A stretch of 14,593 nucleotides of DNA from Spirogloea muscicola (GCA_009602725.1 WELB01000125.1:231036-245628), one strand, 5' to 3'; counted from the stretch's first letter, positions 1 to 8,764 are shown. Notes: generated by a model from the letters alone, not told the origin. Program-made: numbers and translations.

Positions 1-3000
1 CGCCGCTGCGGCGCCGCCGATCGGCGCGGGGCCTCCGGAGGCCGGCTCCCGCCGCAGCGGGGACGCCAAGCGGCCCCGCGAGGACGTCGATGGCGACGGC
101 CACGAGGCCGCCGATGGCGACCACGACGACGCGAGCCGGGCGCGCGCCGTCAAGGACTCGGCCGAAGACGGCGACGCCGGCGAGGACGGCCTTGGGCCGG
201 CCGTCGGGCCGCCGCCGCCGGAGGCCGACGAGGGCAACGGCGCGGAGGCCCAGCCGCCGCACGGCGACAACGAAGACGCGAGCAAGAGTGGCGTCAGCCA
301 TGACGCAGCCGGTGACGGTGACGGCGGCGGCGGCGAGGACGGCCTCAGTCTGGCGGTGGGGCCGCCGGCGCCGCCGCAGGCCAAGCGCCGGAAGAAGCCG
401 CTGACGTTCGAGAAGGTGTACCTGGACGCCTTGCCGTGCGCCGAGATGTGAATAACCCCTAAACCTTGAACCCTTGTCAATCCCAATGAGTGGTGGAGGT
501 TCGAGTCCTGTTCCCAGCGAAGCCTCGGCGAGCGCTGTTCGACTCGGAGCGACTGATACCTGGAACGTCTTGTTGGACGAAGCGTGCACGTTGACTAGCT
601 AGGCACGACCTTGGCCGTCAACAATTGATTGAAACCGTTTCGGTTGTAAGCTATCATGCAGATAGATACCTGATGCAGTGAACCAACTTTCGCCTTTTGT
701 TAAGCAGCTGCAACGAGTTCTGCACTCACCTGGAGGGCCGCGCCTGTGTCCAGGGTTTGCAAGTCAATACTTGCTCACCTTGGGCTTGTTTTCCCTTCAC
801 AGGTATGAGAAGAGCTACATGCACCGCGACGTTGTCACGCACGTGGCCATCTCGGACGCAGACTTCTTCATCACGGCCAGCCAAGATGGTGAGCCTGTGA
901 GCCGCTAAGGTACTGGGGAATGGGGAGCTGGGCATAGTATACACATCATGTGTGCACCAAAGAGGCAGGCGAGGATTTTGTTGCTGATGCCACACAGCTC
1001 TGCACTGGAGGCAGGTCACCTGAAGTTCTGGAAGAAGAAGGCGATTGGTATCGAGTTCGTGAAGCACTTCCGAGCTCATGTATCTGCAATAACTGATCTC
1101 AAGGTGAAGACTAAGACAGAGAAGGAGTAAATCTCAAGTGAAAGATTAATCAGGACGTTATAAGCGAATGCTTGCATTGGGCTTGCTGCGACGGAGTGGA
1201 GTGATGCGGCGGCTGGTGACTCGCTTACATCGTATGGGCTCTCTACTGGCGCAGGTCAGCGTGGACGGGACGCTATGCTGCACGGTGTCCAAGGACAAGG
1301 CAGCCAAGGTGTTTGACATCCTCAGCTTCGACATGATGGCCATGCTCAAGCTGCCATACGTGCCGCACACAGCAGAGTGGACCTTCAAGCACGGCGATGC
1401 CAAGGCCAAGCTGGCGATTGCGGAGGAGGCTTCTCCCAGGATTCACATCTACGACGCCAAGTCTGGCAGCAACGACCCCATCCAGAGTTTGGAGGTTGAC
1501 TCCAGGCCCAACACTTAGGCTTAAACCTTATGGGTTAGCAGGCAGACACTTGCAGGAGAAGCGCTCATTGTGCGGTTACAGTGTTGGGCGTGCAAAGAGG
1601 GCGGCGTTTGGCACGAGCAGTCCTGCCCTCAAGTCAAATCTGCTGTGCAGGTCCTGATGACATTGTGAGTTGGAGTGTCTCTGGATGTGTGGCAGAACCA
1701 CCGCAACCCGGTGCTTGTCATGAAGTACATGGCAGCTGCAGACGTGGTCATCTCTGCCGATTCTAAGGGAATAATTGAGTATTGGTCGCCAGAGACGCTC
1801 CAGTTTCCATCAAGCAAGTAAGTTCAACGGCTCTTCTAGCTGCGGCACCAGCCTTAGACTGGAAATGCTGAGCCTTGGCCCCCGACCAAAGCTCATGATG
1901 ATGATATGATAATCGTATTGTAGTGGTCTTCTCACTTTTCCTGCATCTGTTCCTCTCAACGAGTTTGCACGGTAAGGTTTTCTTCCTGCTCTTGCTCTTC
2001 CTGACCGTGTCTTAACCTGTGCTCGGTTAGCAGAGTGGCATTCAAGTACAAGACCGACACGGACCTCTACGCACTCGCCAAAGCTAATACAGTGGCGACT
2101 TCTTTGGAGGTTTGCAACGCTCCTTCTACTGACCAACATGGAGGATAATGCAGCAGGCTAGTCATAGCTAAGTCTTGCTTAGCTGCTTTTGCGCCTATCA
2201 GCTACAGCCTGCCAAACTTGTCACTGGCTTCAGTGCTCGTCCCACTAATGAGGCCTTTTCCGCCTGCTGCGGTATGTTCGTTTTGGCTGCGGCTGCAGAC
2301 CAGCACCGATGGAAGGCAGTTTGCGGTTGTATCCCCGGACAGGCGAATACGCGTCTTTTGGTTCGCTACTGGCAAGCTTCGTCGGACGTACGATGAATCC
2401 CAAGATGTGAGCAGTCTGCTCACAATCTGACCCTCAACACTGTTGCAATTTAAGCTTTCCTGCAGAGTGCTGCATTGAGTGTCTGGTTACTGAAGATTGA
2501 CTATACTTGGTTGACCATTGAGAGGTCTCAGGCAGCACAGGAGCTGCAGAGGAGCGAAGCGGAGATGTACAGGCTTGAAGCGTTTGACTTCGGCCGCCGC
2601 CTGGCAGTGGAGCGAGAGTTGGAGAAGGCCGAGGGCGTGCCCAGCCAGAACGCCGTCTTTGATGAGAGCGGCAACTTTCTCCTGTACCCGACGTTACTGG
2701 GTATCAAGGTGATAATTGTTGTCTGAGTCGTCTAACAGGTCGTCTAACATGGTCAAGGGATCATAAAGGGGGCAATATGTCCCCTCTATGTCCACTCAAT
2801 AGCTGCACTGAAGATGGCAGAGCAGAGCTATTCCAGGTAGTAAGTGTATTTGCACTTCAATGCCTTTAGCTCTTTGGTGCACTAATTTGGAACGAGGTTT
2901 AGGGGATGCCGCAAGAAGGTGAAATTAACTGAGAGTCTGGGAGCTGACAAGAATATGGTTTGGTCCTCTGACTGCATTAGAGTTGCAAAGTCGGCTCAGC

Positions 3001-4446
3001 TTATGGAGCTGGGCGATCTTGCAGGTCGTGAGCTTGCATGACAACAAGGTGGCGAGGATCATCGGCAAGGTGGAGAACACAGAGCGCTTCTTGCGGATAG
3101 CACTGTACCAGGGCAGCCTGGGGAAGAAGATCAGAAAGATTGCACTCTCAAGCAATGTTGGTGACAAGAAGGACCCGCTCACCGATCCTACGCTGCTCTG
3201 CTGTGCCTTCAGGAAACACCGCCTCTACCTCTTCAGGTGGGAGGTCTGCAAACGTGACAATGTTGGGATGGAGCAGTCGTCTTATGAAATGCTGGTGGAC
3301 TATGTAATCAACTTATTATCCTGACCCCTTCATTGCTGTCTGCCGGTCCAGTCGGCGGGAGCCGGAGGAAGGCGAGGATGCGACACAGGGGCGGGACGTG
3401 TTCAACGAGAAGCCGCCGCCCGAGGAGCTGCTCGCTCTCGCCGACGTTGCGCGGGCATCCGCTTCCTCCCTCCCTGACGAAGTGGTCAGCGCCTCGTCGC
3501 GATGCCTTGTGGCTTGTGCCATTGCCATGATATTTGTGCTTTTGCGGCGTTGATATGAGCCAGATTGGTCTTGCCTTTGTTCCTGAGGCCATTGGACTAT
3601 CGTGCATTGGCTGTCTCTGTGCTTAGGTCCTCCACACCACTCTTGGTGACGTCAACCTGAAGCTTTACCCCGAGGAGTGCCCACGAACGGTCGAGAACTT
3701 CTCGACGCACTGCCGCAATGGGTACTATGACAACCTCATCTTCCACCGCGTCATCAAGGGCTTCATGATCCAAACGGGAGACCCGCTTGGCGACGGCACG
3801 GGTGGTCAGTCCATCTGGGGTGGCGAGTTTGAGGATGAGTTCCACAAAAGGTGAGCACACATAGTTACCACATTATTGTAGTCCTTTCGGCCTGCGCAGA
3901 AATATTATTTGTGCTGATGAATGGGGAGCTTGGTGCAGCCTGCGGCACGACCGGCCTTTCACGCTGTCAATGGCCAATGCGGGACCCAACACAAATGGAT
4001 CTCAGTTCTTCATCACCACCGTTGCCACGCCGTGGCTGGACAACAAGCACACGGTCTTTGGCCGCGTTGTCAAGGGGGCAGACGTTGTTCAGGTGCCACC
4101 ACTTGCACCTCAAGTGTTATCCAAAGACTAGATAAAGGGGCTAAAGGCATATTAACTGTTAAAAGCATCACATGTCACTGTTGCACGCCGCCAAGTGCTG
4201 CTGGCCAAGGCCTCAACAAACTGTACCATGAGGATCCAAATGCAGATAGTGCAAACAGGCGTATGTGCTGTTTGACTGCTTAGTATTGCTGCCCCAGCGT
4301 TGTCCTGATCCTCTAGATTCACGCTATTGTGCTGTGCCACCCTTCAGGCGATTGAGAAGACCAAGGTGGACAAAAACGACAAGCCCTATACTGACGTCAA
4401 GATACTCAACATAAGCGTCCCGAAGAGAGCTCCTGGACAAATTTGA
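1..4446 (+). CDS. PPWD1: PPWD1/CYP71: WD40-repeat cyclophilin peptidyl-prolyl isomerase, 13 exons, 5' partial
   Basis: Exons: 1-447, 803-888, 1015-1103, 1255-1494, 1696-1817, 2034-2109, 2299-2406, 2532-2708, 3025-3236, 3352-3484, 3627-3850, 3939-4092, 4348-4446. All introns are GT-AG and the joined frame gives 721 residues with no internal stop. Residues 1 to about 130 are Ala/Gly/Asp-rich and open at the window edge. The WD40 part follows ([45 protein letters not shown]). The cyclophilin domain starts near residue 564. The residues matching the CypA catalytic set are all present: R604, F609, M610, Q612, F662, W670 and H675 ([20 protein letters not shown]). The family comprises nuclear PPIases linked to spliceosomes (human PPWD1) and histone-binding chromatin regulation (plant CYP71). 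Exon 10 could instead end at 3481; 3484 gives the gap-free family alignment. The donor at 1495 (gttgac) is weak but keeps SLE-NHRNP contiguous. Confidence 0.95.
454..474 (+). repeat. Three degenerate telomere-like heptads in PPWD1 intron 1
   Basis: AACCCCT, AAACCTT and GAACCCT follow one another just after the first splice donor. They resemble the C-rich strand of the plant-type telomere repeat (CCCTAAA). With only three imperfect units, chance is possible. The rest of this 355-base intron (448-802) shows nothing else that I recognise. Confidence 0.3.
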
Positions 4447-5005
4447 GAGTCAAGCAGCTTCTGCTTTAACGGCAGTCTAGCAAAACCACCTCTGCTCCCC
4501 TGTGGCACAGGCTAAACCTCCAGGTAATCTATGCATCCTTTATCGCCAACGAAGGTGAGCCACTGGCTTTTTGAGGCTGTGGCTAGCTGCATGTCACATT
4601 GCCAACGGCTGAGCAGCTGCTTGGGGTATCTCAAGCGGTCCTCGTCGCAGCATCAGGGTTGACTTTCACTACTGACACTGTTTGGTGTATTACTGGCAGG
4701 AATTCTGGCGGCTGCCAGGTCCATCATAGAGGAGCCATGATTGTCCTCAGCCCCAGAATTACATTGTGGCATTGTGCACGTCTTGCTTAGCCACAAGTTT
4801 ACCTGCTAGCAAGCTCGCCTGTGTGGGCGCATTCTTTTGGCTAGCTGCTTGCTTAGAGCTTGCGGCATTTGCTGTATCCGCTTGCAAAGTCCTGCAAACT
4901 TGCCATGGCCTTGAAGGGGGCCATCTGTCAAGATTGCAGTAAAATCTGGACAAAGACTAGTACTGCACATGCCGAAATATCGGTTGGGTTATCGGAAGCA
5001 AGAAG
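4447..5005. other. Non-coding stretch between convergent genes
   Basis: No supportable gene on either strand. It holds the 3' flank of PPWD1. The word TGGCTAGCTG occurs near 4576 and 4850, and again near 5201 outside this stretch. CTAGCAAGC occurs near 4806 and 5221. These look like decayed repetitive DNA. No clear polyadenylation signal of the green-algal TGTAA type follows the PPWD1 stop. Confidence 0.4.
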
Positions 5006-5145
5006 AGGCCTCCGTCTGCTCTCGGAGGCCACAATGTAGCTCAAGTCGAGCTAAAGCTCAAGAGTGCTGCACAAAGAATTGCGACGAGAAGTTCCAGGAT
5101 CTCCTGTTGGACCTGCTCTGCCCCACAGGCCAGCTCTGCGTAGGT
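5006..5145 (-). pseudogene. Decayed duplicate of the last thymidylate kinase exon
   Basis: The minus strand reads AEQVQQEILELLVAILC, aligning without gaps to [17 protein letters not shown] in the last exon of the adjacent thymidylate kinase gene (5423-5539). The final LWPP of the real exon is also recognisable (ATLWPPR), but an in-frame TGA lies before it and the residues between have diverged. On the plus strand, GGAGGCCACAATG and CTCCTG[CT]TGGACCTGCTC occur in both copies about 400 bases apart. The splice acceptor of the real exon is not preserved. Its position downstream of the functional stop suggests a local tandem duplication that has decayed. An unannotated alternative terminal exon is possible but unlikely given the stop. 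Confidence 0.7.
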
Positions 5146-5422
5146 CTGGAGAGGCCTGCCAATCGACTGCAAGTGCTCGCAAATGAGCAATCTCTGTTGT
5201 GGCTAGCTGGGTGCACTAAGCTAGCAAGCCACATTCTGCCCCACAGTACCCGCATACACAGCAGGAACAGGAGTACAAAGGCAACTCTGCACTGGGCCCC
5301 GACCGTGCCATCCTCAATGTCCTGCATTGCCATCACAGTGGACTGAATCCGAGTAGCACAGCCCACATGCTGAGGGGACTGATGATCTAAGCCAACCAGA
5401 GCAACAAAGCCTCCATCTCGGC

Positions 5423-7188
5423 TCATGGAGGCCACAATGCTTGCAGCTCGGCTCCGGCACGACACCGCTGCACGGCAGCCAACGCAAGATCCAAAACCTC
5501 CTGCTGGACCTGCTCCACAGGTCGGTCTGCATGGATGACCTGCCTCAAGGCAACAAGACGTGTTGTCAGTGATGTGGGCCAGAGTGGCCAAGCACAAAAC
5601 AAGCACATGCACAAGTTCACATCACCTGCTGCTAAGCTGACCCGCTCAATAACCACGGATTTGCAAGTAGAGGTCGCTGTGAAGTGTCCAAATATCGAAC
5701 GGCACAATCAAAGCCCTTCTGCCAATAACAAATGGGTTGGGTTGGGGCTCTGAAGAGACTAGTAAGAGCCCGCAGCTCTTATGGCAGCACCGACGAGGAC
5801 CGGCTAGGCACAGGGGGGCATGGTCCTTGATCCCATGTGCACGGGCTGGGTGCAAAGCTGGGAGGGATGTTACTGTGCACGCACTTTCCAGGTGGAGTCC
5901 TGCAACTTGCGGAACTGGTCCGCAACGGCCCTCTGGAAGTCCAGCTTCTCATACCGCTCCTCACCATAATTGCCCCGCGTGGCTGCCACCTGTGGCAGGG
6001 TGAGTGTTGCAAATGCCCGTTAGAACAATGCACAACATTTTGCACACTGCAGAAGGACTGCTCTTTAAGGTGCTCGCACTGTGCAGATCAAATGGGGCCT
6101 ACAAGACGAGCAACAGAGCTGAACTGTTAAGTAAAGGCTACCTCAGGTGCAATCTGTAGAAAGAGGACCAGATCTGGTGCCGGCAGCCCAGCATCGATTG
6201 CCTGCATCAAGGGTACATGCTGCACCACGTCAAGTGGGATAACAATTTGGACGCGCCGCCCTTCTCCGCACACTACTCAACGCATGGGCATATGCTCCCC
6301 TCCCACAAGCCCCGCTTTTGAGTTGCCTAGCACATGCCCCTCAACGAAAGCCCCAGCTTTCTCTACTGCAAGCCTGCCCTCTTCAAAACGAAAACACAAA
6401 TAGGTACGCCGGCTCTCTAAATTGGCAAGATTGGTGACGAGGAGCACCCTCGTCGCCACTCAGTGCAACAAGATACCCCGCTACAGCTACCAGCTGAGGA
6501 GGAGCCAGGGCTCCATGAGGCCAGAGGGGCCAAGAAGGCGAGTAATAGTCAAAGGAACCATGCCAGCACCCACATGGAGCCTGGCGGCCTTGGTCAAGCC
6601 GCCAGCTCGAACAGCAGACCGCAAAGGCGGACCTTGCAGAGGTGGAGGTCGAGGCCCTTGGCGGCGGAGTAGGCGGCGCCCGAGTAGGCGTAGCGGTCCA
6701 CTACGAGCGTCGTGCCCTGCAGCAGCAGAGCCTCCATGAGCCGTCTGCAGCCGCGCCAGCGGTAATCAAATTGGCTACTAGCGGCGACGTAATGATTAGG
6801 ACTCAGGAATCAGGATTTAGGATTCAGGGTTCTGGGTTTAGTGGTCTAGGGTTCGGTGGGGGACTGGCACCCGAGCAGCGGGGAAGTTTAGCGGAAGGTT
6901 TATCGGAGATTTCGCGGAGGGTCTAAGGGAAGTTTAGCGGAGGTTTAGCGAGCTCGTTCTCACCGCTTCTCCCACCGGTTGGCGGAGAAGAGCAGGTGCA
7001 CGGCCATGTCGTCGAGCTCCGCCGCGCCGGCGAGGTACGCCGAGAGCGCGGCGCCGGTGGCGCTGCCGCGGTCGGGGAAGCGCCACGCCTCCACGCCGCC
7101 GCCGCCGCCGCTGCCGGCCCGCAGAGAGTCCGCCAGCAGCNCGGCCCCGGGCCAGGAGCATGCGGCGGCGGCGGCGGCGAGGCGCTGC
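5423..7188 (-). CDS. DTYMK: Thymidylate kinase (dTMP kinase), 5 exons, N-terminal P-loop exon not found
   Basis: Phosphorylates dTMP to dTDP in dTTP synthesis. Exons in transcription order: 7188-6964, 6744-6633, 6201-6142, 5989-5885, 5539-5423. All junctions are GT-AG and in phase, giving 205 residues. Family landmarks in order: [27 protein letters not shown] (the DRY motif); PAPDLVLFL; a lid-region [13 protein letters not shown]; then an amphipathic C-terminal helix ending ALWPP. The family normally has about 210-220 residues and begins with RGALIxxEGxDRxGKST. Here the sequence begins with QRLAAA, which would follow directly after GKST, so roughly 20-30 residues including the ATP-binding P-loop are missing. 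The acceptor before 7188 (cactag) predicts a phase-2 upstream exon. Codon GNG at 7142-7140 contains an unresolved base. The gene is convergent with PPWD1. Confidence 0.92.
5565..5636 (+). repeat. Dispersed 72-base repeat, copy 1, in a thymidylate kinase intron
   Basis: Lies within the 5540-5884 intron. It matches 9416-9488 over its whole length with few differences. The shared words are GAGTGGCCAAG, CAAGCACAT and TTCACATCA, followed by CTGCTGCTAAG. Different intron and intergenic settings for the same sequence point to a dispersed element. Confidence 0.75.
6798..6856 (+). repeat. Degenerate telomere-like heptad array in a thymidylate kinase intron
   Basis: Consecutive units read AGGACTC, AGGAATC, AGGATTT, AGGATTC, AGGGTTC, TGGGTTT, AGTGGTCT (8 bases) and AGGGTTC. 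The period of 7 is kept for 49 bases, and the units grade towards AGGGTTT, the plant and chlorophyte telomere repeat. It lies in the intron 6745-6963. This may be an interstitial telomeric remnant or a G-rich minisatellite that resembles one. Confidence 0.65.
6885..6952 (+). repeat. Six-unit minisatellite of 11-12 bases
   Basis: Units: AGTTTAGCGGA, AGGTTTATCGGA, GATTTCGCGGA, GGGTCTAAGGGA, AGTTTAGCGGA, GGTTTAGCGAG. It starts 29 bases after the heptad array and ends 11 bases before the splice donor of the upstream thymidylate kinase exon (minus strand). Because the first and fifth units are identical, part of the array may have been duplicated recently. Confidence 0.75.
7141..7141. other. Unresolved base (N) inside a thymidylate kinase exon
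   Basis: A single N in a run of GC-rich sequence. If it is one base, the frame of the exon 7188-6964 is preserved across it (codon GNG: Val, Ala, Glu or Gly). If it stands for a longer gap, sequence is missing just where the protein is least like its family. Confidence 0.95.
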
Positions 7189-7254
7189 CTAGTGCTTGCA
7201 GAGCGTGTGAACCTGTTTACTTCGGTTGTTTACTTCTCCGTTGGGTTGGCCTTT

Positions 7255-7308
7255 CACGCCTCACTTCCATATCATGCGCACCGCGCGCCTTTCCTCTCTA
7301 GTTGTAGG
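7255..7308 (+). repeat. Repeat module 2, copy 1
   Basis: Shares the core CATGCGCACCGCGCGCCTT, followed by a T/C-rich tract ending in TGTAGG, with 8171-8226 and 8635-8692. The pyrimidine-rich lead-in (CCTTTCA or CCCTTTCA) is also shared. Function unknown; probably one end of a dispersed element. Confidence 0.7.
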
Positions 7309-7320
7309 AGCTCAACGTCT

Positions 7321-7428
7321 TTCCTACGTGCCGGCCGAGCCCTCGCTGCTGCCTCTGATTCTGGCCAGGGGACGTCCTTCCAGGAACATAGCCTCTCTGA
7401 CCTGCGACTGCTTAGCAGGGGTTACTGA
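7321..7428 (+). pseudogene. Peptide-repeat family copy A (ends SLSDLRLLSRGY, stop)
   Basis: Reads FLRAGRALAAAS, then DSGQGTSFQEH, then SLSDLRLLSRGY and TGA. It aligns without gaps to copy E over 27 residues (AAASxxxQGxxFxxxSL[ST]DLxLL[TS]R[GD]Y). No start or upstream domain belongs clearly to it; the open frame upstream runs antisense through the thymidylate kinase exon. I regard it as the 3' end of a degenerate protein-coding repeat. Confidence 0.5.
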
Positions 7429-7531
7429 GTAGTTAGTAGCTGCTTTGTTTCTTCTTGTGTGCTTCTTTCTTAGTGCTTCGCCTTAGTGCTTCGCCTGGCC
7501 CCCTTCTTCTTGGGCTTCTTGTACTCTGCTC

Positions 7532-7591
7532 ATTCTTTTTTGGGCTGGCTGTTCCAGCCCCTATCCTCAATGGGCGAGCTCTTTCTTCTTT
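7532..7591 (+). repeat. Repeat module 1, copy a (plus orientation)
   Basis: Begins ATTCTTTTTTGGGCTGGC and continues CAGCCCC...TGGGCGAGCTC to a T/C-rich end. Its reverse complement recurs at 7660-7710 and 8250-8306. With 7660-7710 it forms an inverted pair around peptide copy B. Confidence 0.65.
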
Positions 7592-7655
7592 CTGTGGTGG
7601 TGGCTTGGCTCCTCAGCTTAGCTTGTCAGATATGCATGTGCTCACTCGGGGATAT
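7569..7655 (+). pseudogene. Peptide-repeat family copy B (ends SLSDMHVLTRGY)
   Basis: NGRALSS, then a short Gly-rich linker, then SLSDMHVLTRGY. Unlike copies A and C, the codon after the final Tyr is TGG rather than a stop. The linker is about three residues shorter than in copies A and C. It lies between inverted copies of module 1. Confidence 0.45.
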
Positions 7656-7659
7656 TGGA

Positions 7660-7710
7660 AGAGCGCGCCCATGGAGAAAGGGGGCCAGCAAAGCCAGCCC
7701 AGAAAGAATG
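7660..7710 (-). repeat. Repeat module 1, copy b (inverted)
   Basis: The plus strand reads GCGCGCCCATGGAGAAAG...CAGCAAAGCCAGCCCAGAAAGAATG, the reverse complement of the module at 7532-7591 with scattered mismatches. It is very close to the copy at 8250-8306. Confidence 0.7.
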
Positions 7711-7714
7711 GACA

Positions 7715-8032
7715 ATGTCAAAAGCCAAAAAACACAAAAACAAAAAACACACAGCTAGGCAGCTAGAGAAGAAGACACGACGAAAACGGGATATTAGTGT
7801 TCCCTTAGCATCTATACACGACGTGCAGGTGTTTCTGGCTGAGATGGGCTTGCCAGCTGCATATATGTCGTTCTTGCGACGACGAGTTTCGGCCTGTTTG
7901 CAGCGTGCTCAGGCTAATGCCTGGCACCAGAAAGCTGGGCGAGCTCTAGTTGGTGGCAGAAGGGCTTCGTATCTGACATCCAGTATTCATGCATCGATTA
8001 GCGACCTTCATGTTTTGACCCGTGGTTACTGA
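7715..8032 (+). CDS. Hypothetical 105-residue protein, peptide-repeat family copy C (ends SISDLHVLTRGY)
   Basis: The longest uninterrupted member of the family. The first ~25 residues are Lys/Arg-rich (MSKAKKHKNKKHTARQ and KKTRRKRD), which could bind nucleic acid or act as a nuclear signal. A helix-like middle follows (VQVFLAEMGLPAAYMSFL), then LQRAQANAWHQKAGRAL, which matches LQRSQAQGKHLPAGRAL of copy D over 17 residues, and the shared C-terminus SISDLHVLTRGY with a stop. I chose the first ATG in frame; the frame is open further upstream into module 1. I do not recognise the family. It may be an exon of a larger element-encoded protein or a relic. There is no evidence of expression. Confidence 0.35.
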   Translation: MSKAKKHKNKKHTARQLEKKTRRKRDISVPLASIHDVQVFLAEMGLPAAYMSFLRRRVSACLQRAQANAWHQKAGRALVGGRRASYLTSSIHASISDLHVLTRGY

Positions 8033-8061
8033 GCGGATCAACCTGTAGGTTATGTAGATCT

Positions 8062-8103
8062 TTAGATGTGCTTGCCTTCGTACTCGGCCATTTGGCCTAC
8101 GTT
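8062..8103 (-). repeat. Dispersed 72-base repeat, partial third copy (inverted)
   Basis: The minus strand reads GGCCAAATGGCCGAGTACGA followed by AGGCAAGCACAT. This matches the start of the copy at 9416-9488 (GGCCTGAGTGGCCAAGTACA, then CAGGCAAGCACAT). The match fades after about 40 bases. Confidence 0.5.
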
Positions 8104-8170
8104 TGTTTCAAATACACGAAATCTCCTTAGCGAGCTCATTACCCCGTAACAGGACATTTGGAAGGCTAGC

Positions 8171-8226
8171 TTTGGCCTCCCTTTCAATGTCATGCGCACC
8201 GCGCGCCTTCTCTCTATCTGTAGGGA
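8171..8226 (+). repeat. Repeat module 2, copy 2
   Basis: TTTGGCCTCCCTTTCAATGT, then CATGCGCACCGCGCGCCTT, then CTCTCTATCTGTAGGGAG. The 19-base core is identical to that of copy 1 (7255-7308). Confidence 0.75.
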
Positions 8227-8249
8227 GAAAGTAAGGGCTCGCCCAGAGA

Positions 8250-8306
8250 GAAGAAAGTGCGCGCCCATAGAGAAGAGGGGCTGGCAAAGCCAGCCCAAAA
8301 AGAATG
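8250..8306 (-). repeat. Repeat module 1, copy c (inverted), with perfect hairpin
   Basis: Contains GGGCTGGC-AAA-GCCAGCCC at 8278-8296, an exact 8-base stem with a 3-base loop, followed by AAAAAGAATG. It is the best-preserved example of the module core and lies about 120 bases before the tRNA gene. Confidence 0.75.
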
Positions 8307-8426
8307 CCTGAAAGGAATGGACAAATTCCAAATTTGGGAGCTGTGGGATCGAGCACGGACCGAAGTTGTCACTCTCGTTGAACGGCAAAGTACATATAGT
8401 GCACCTGCGCCCCAGGGAGGCAGCCG

Positions 8427-8547
8427 GGGACGATGGCGCAGTCGGTAGCGCGTAGGTCTCATAGCTGAGAGCCCAACCCGACTCCCGCGGAAGTGCGGCG
8501 AGCAGCGAGCCATCCTAAGGTCGGGAGTTCGATCCTCCCTCGTCCCA
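8427..8547 (+). tRNA. trnM-CAT: tRNA-Met(CAT), elongator type, with 48-base intron
   Basis: Acceptor stem GGGACGA (8427-8433) pairs exactly with TCGTCCC (8540-8546), followed by discriminator A. The D arm has GCGC/GCGC around AGTCGGTA. Anticodon CAT is at 8460-8462 with A37 at 8463. The T arm GGGAG-TTCGATC-CTCCC is at 8523-8539 and carries the B box. Removing 8464-8511 joins A37 to ATCCTA and gives a normal 73-base tRNA. The T31/T39 opposition also occurs in plant elongator tRNA-Met. The intron sits at the usual eukaryotic place, one base after the anticodon. CCA is not encoded. The anticodon stem, with intron, and the plant-like body favour elongator over initiator Met. Confidence 0.95.
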
Positions 8548-8554
8548 CTCCACG

Positions 8555-8558
8555 TTTT
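8555..8558 (+). terminator. RNA polymerase III T-run terminator
   Basis: TTTT begins 8 bases after the tRNA discriminator base, the usual minimal terminator for a polymerase III tRNA gene. Confidence 0.6.
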
Positions 8559-8634
8559 CTCCTGCTGCACACTTCTCGCTCTGGGCGCTCATCTTTGTCG
8601 CATCGTGGTAACTGCTTTTCAACTCCTGTATTGG

Positions 8635-8692
8635 CTTGAATATGCCTCCCTTTCATTTCATGTGCTCCGCGCGCCTTCTCTTTTCAATTCCT
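8635..8692 (+). repeat. Repeat module 2, copy 3
   Basis: GAATATGCCTCCCTTTCATT, then TCATGTGCTCCGCGCGCCTT, then a pyrimidine tract. More diverged than copies 1 and 2 but in the same order. It is followed 73 bases later by module 1. Confidence 0.6.
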
Positions 8693-8764
8693 GCCTGACC
8701 TTGTTCACTCTGTTGTGGACTGGCTCTCCACGATCAGTGTCGTGCTTTTTGGGCCCTTTCTTAC

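Noticed and set aside
90-404. Plus-strand open frame of 104 codons with an ATG
   Set aside because: Thr/Arg/Ala-rich alternative frame of GC-rich PPWD1 exon 1; the correct frame connects to the conserved KVYLDALP segment.
1651-1664. 14-base micro-exon in PPWD1 intron 4 with good acceptor and donor (gtgagt)
   Set aside because: Including it breaks the frame, and the family alignment is already contiguous without it (SLE then NHRNP).
4700-4745. Minus-strand LAAARIP-like similarity to the VAATRG thymidylate kinase exon
   Set aside because: Only a few residues match with no splice sites; too weak to call a second pseudo-exon.
5058-5612. Minus-strand open frame of 184 codons
   Set aside because: It overlaps the last thymidylate kinase exon and its decayed copy in a different frame; the peptide is Cys/Ser-rich with no domain.
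7310-7330. Minus-strand GGAAAGAC followed by gt, a possible P-loop exon end
   Set aside because: The peptide reads GRHVGKT, lacking the Asp-Arg and Ser of the family motif, and it lies within peptide-repeat copy A on the other strand.
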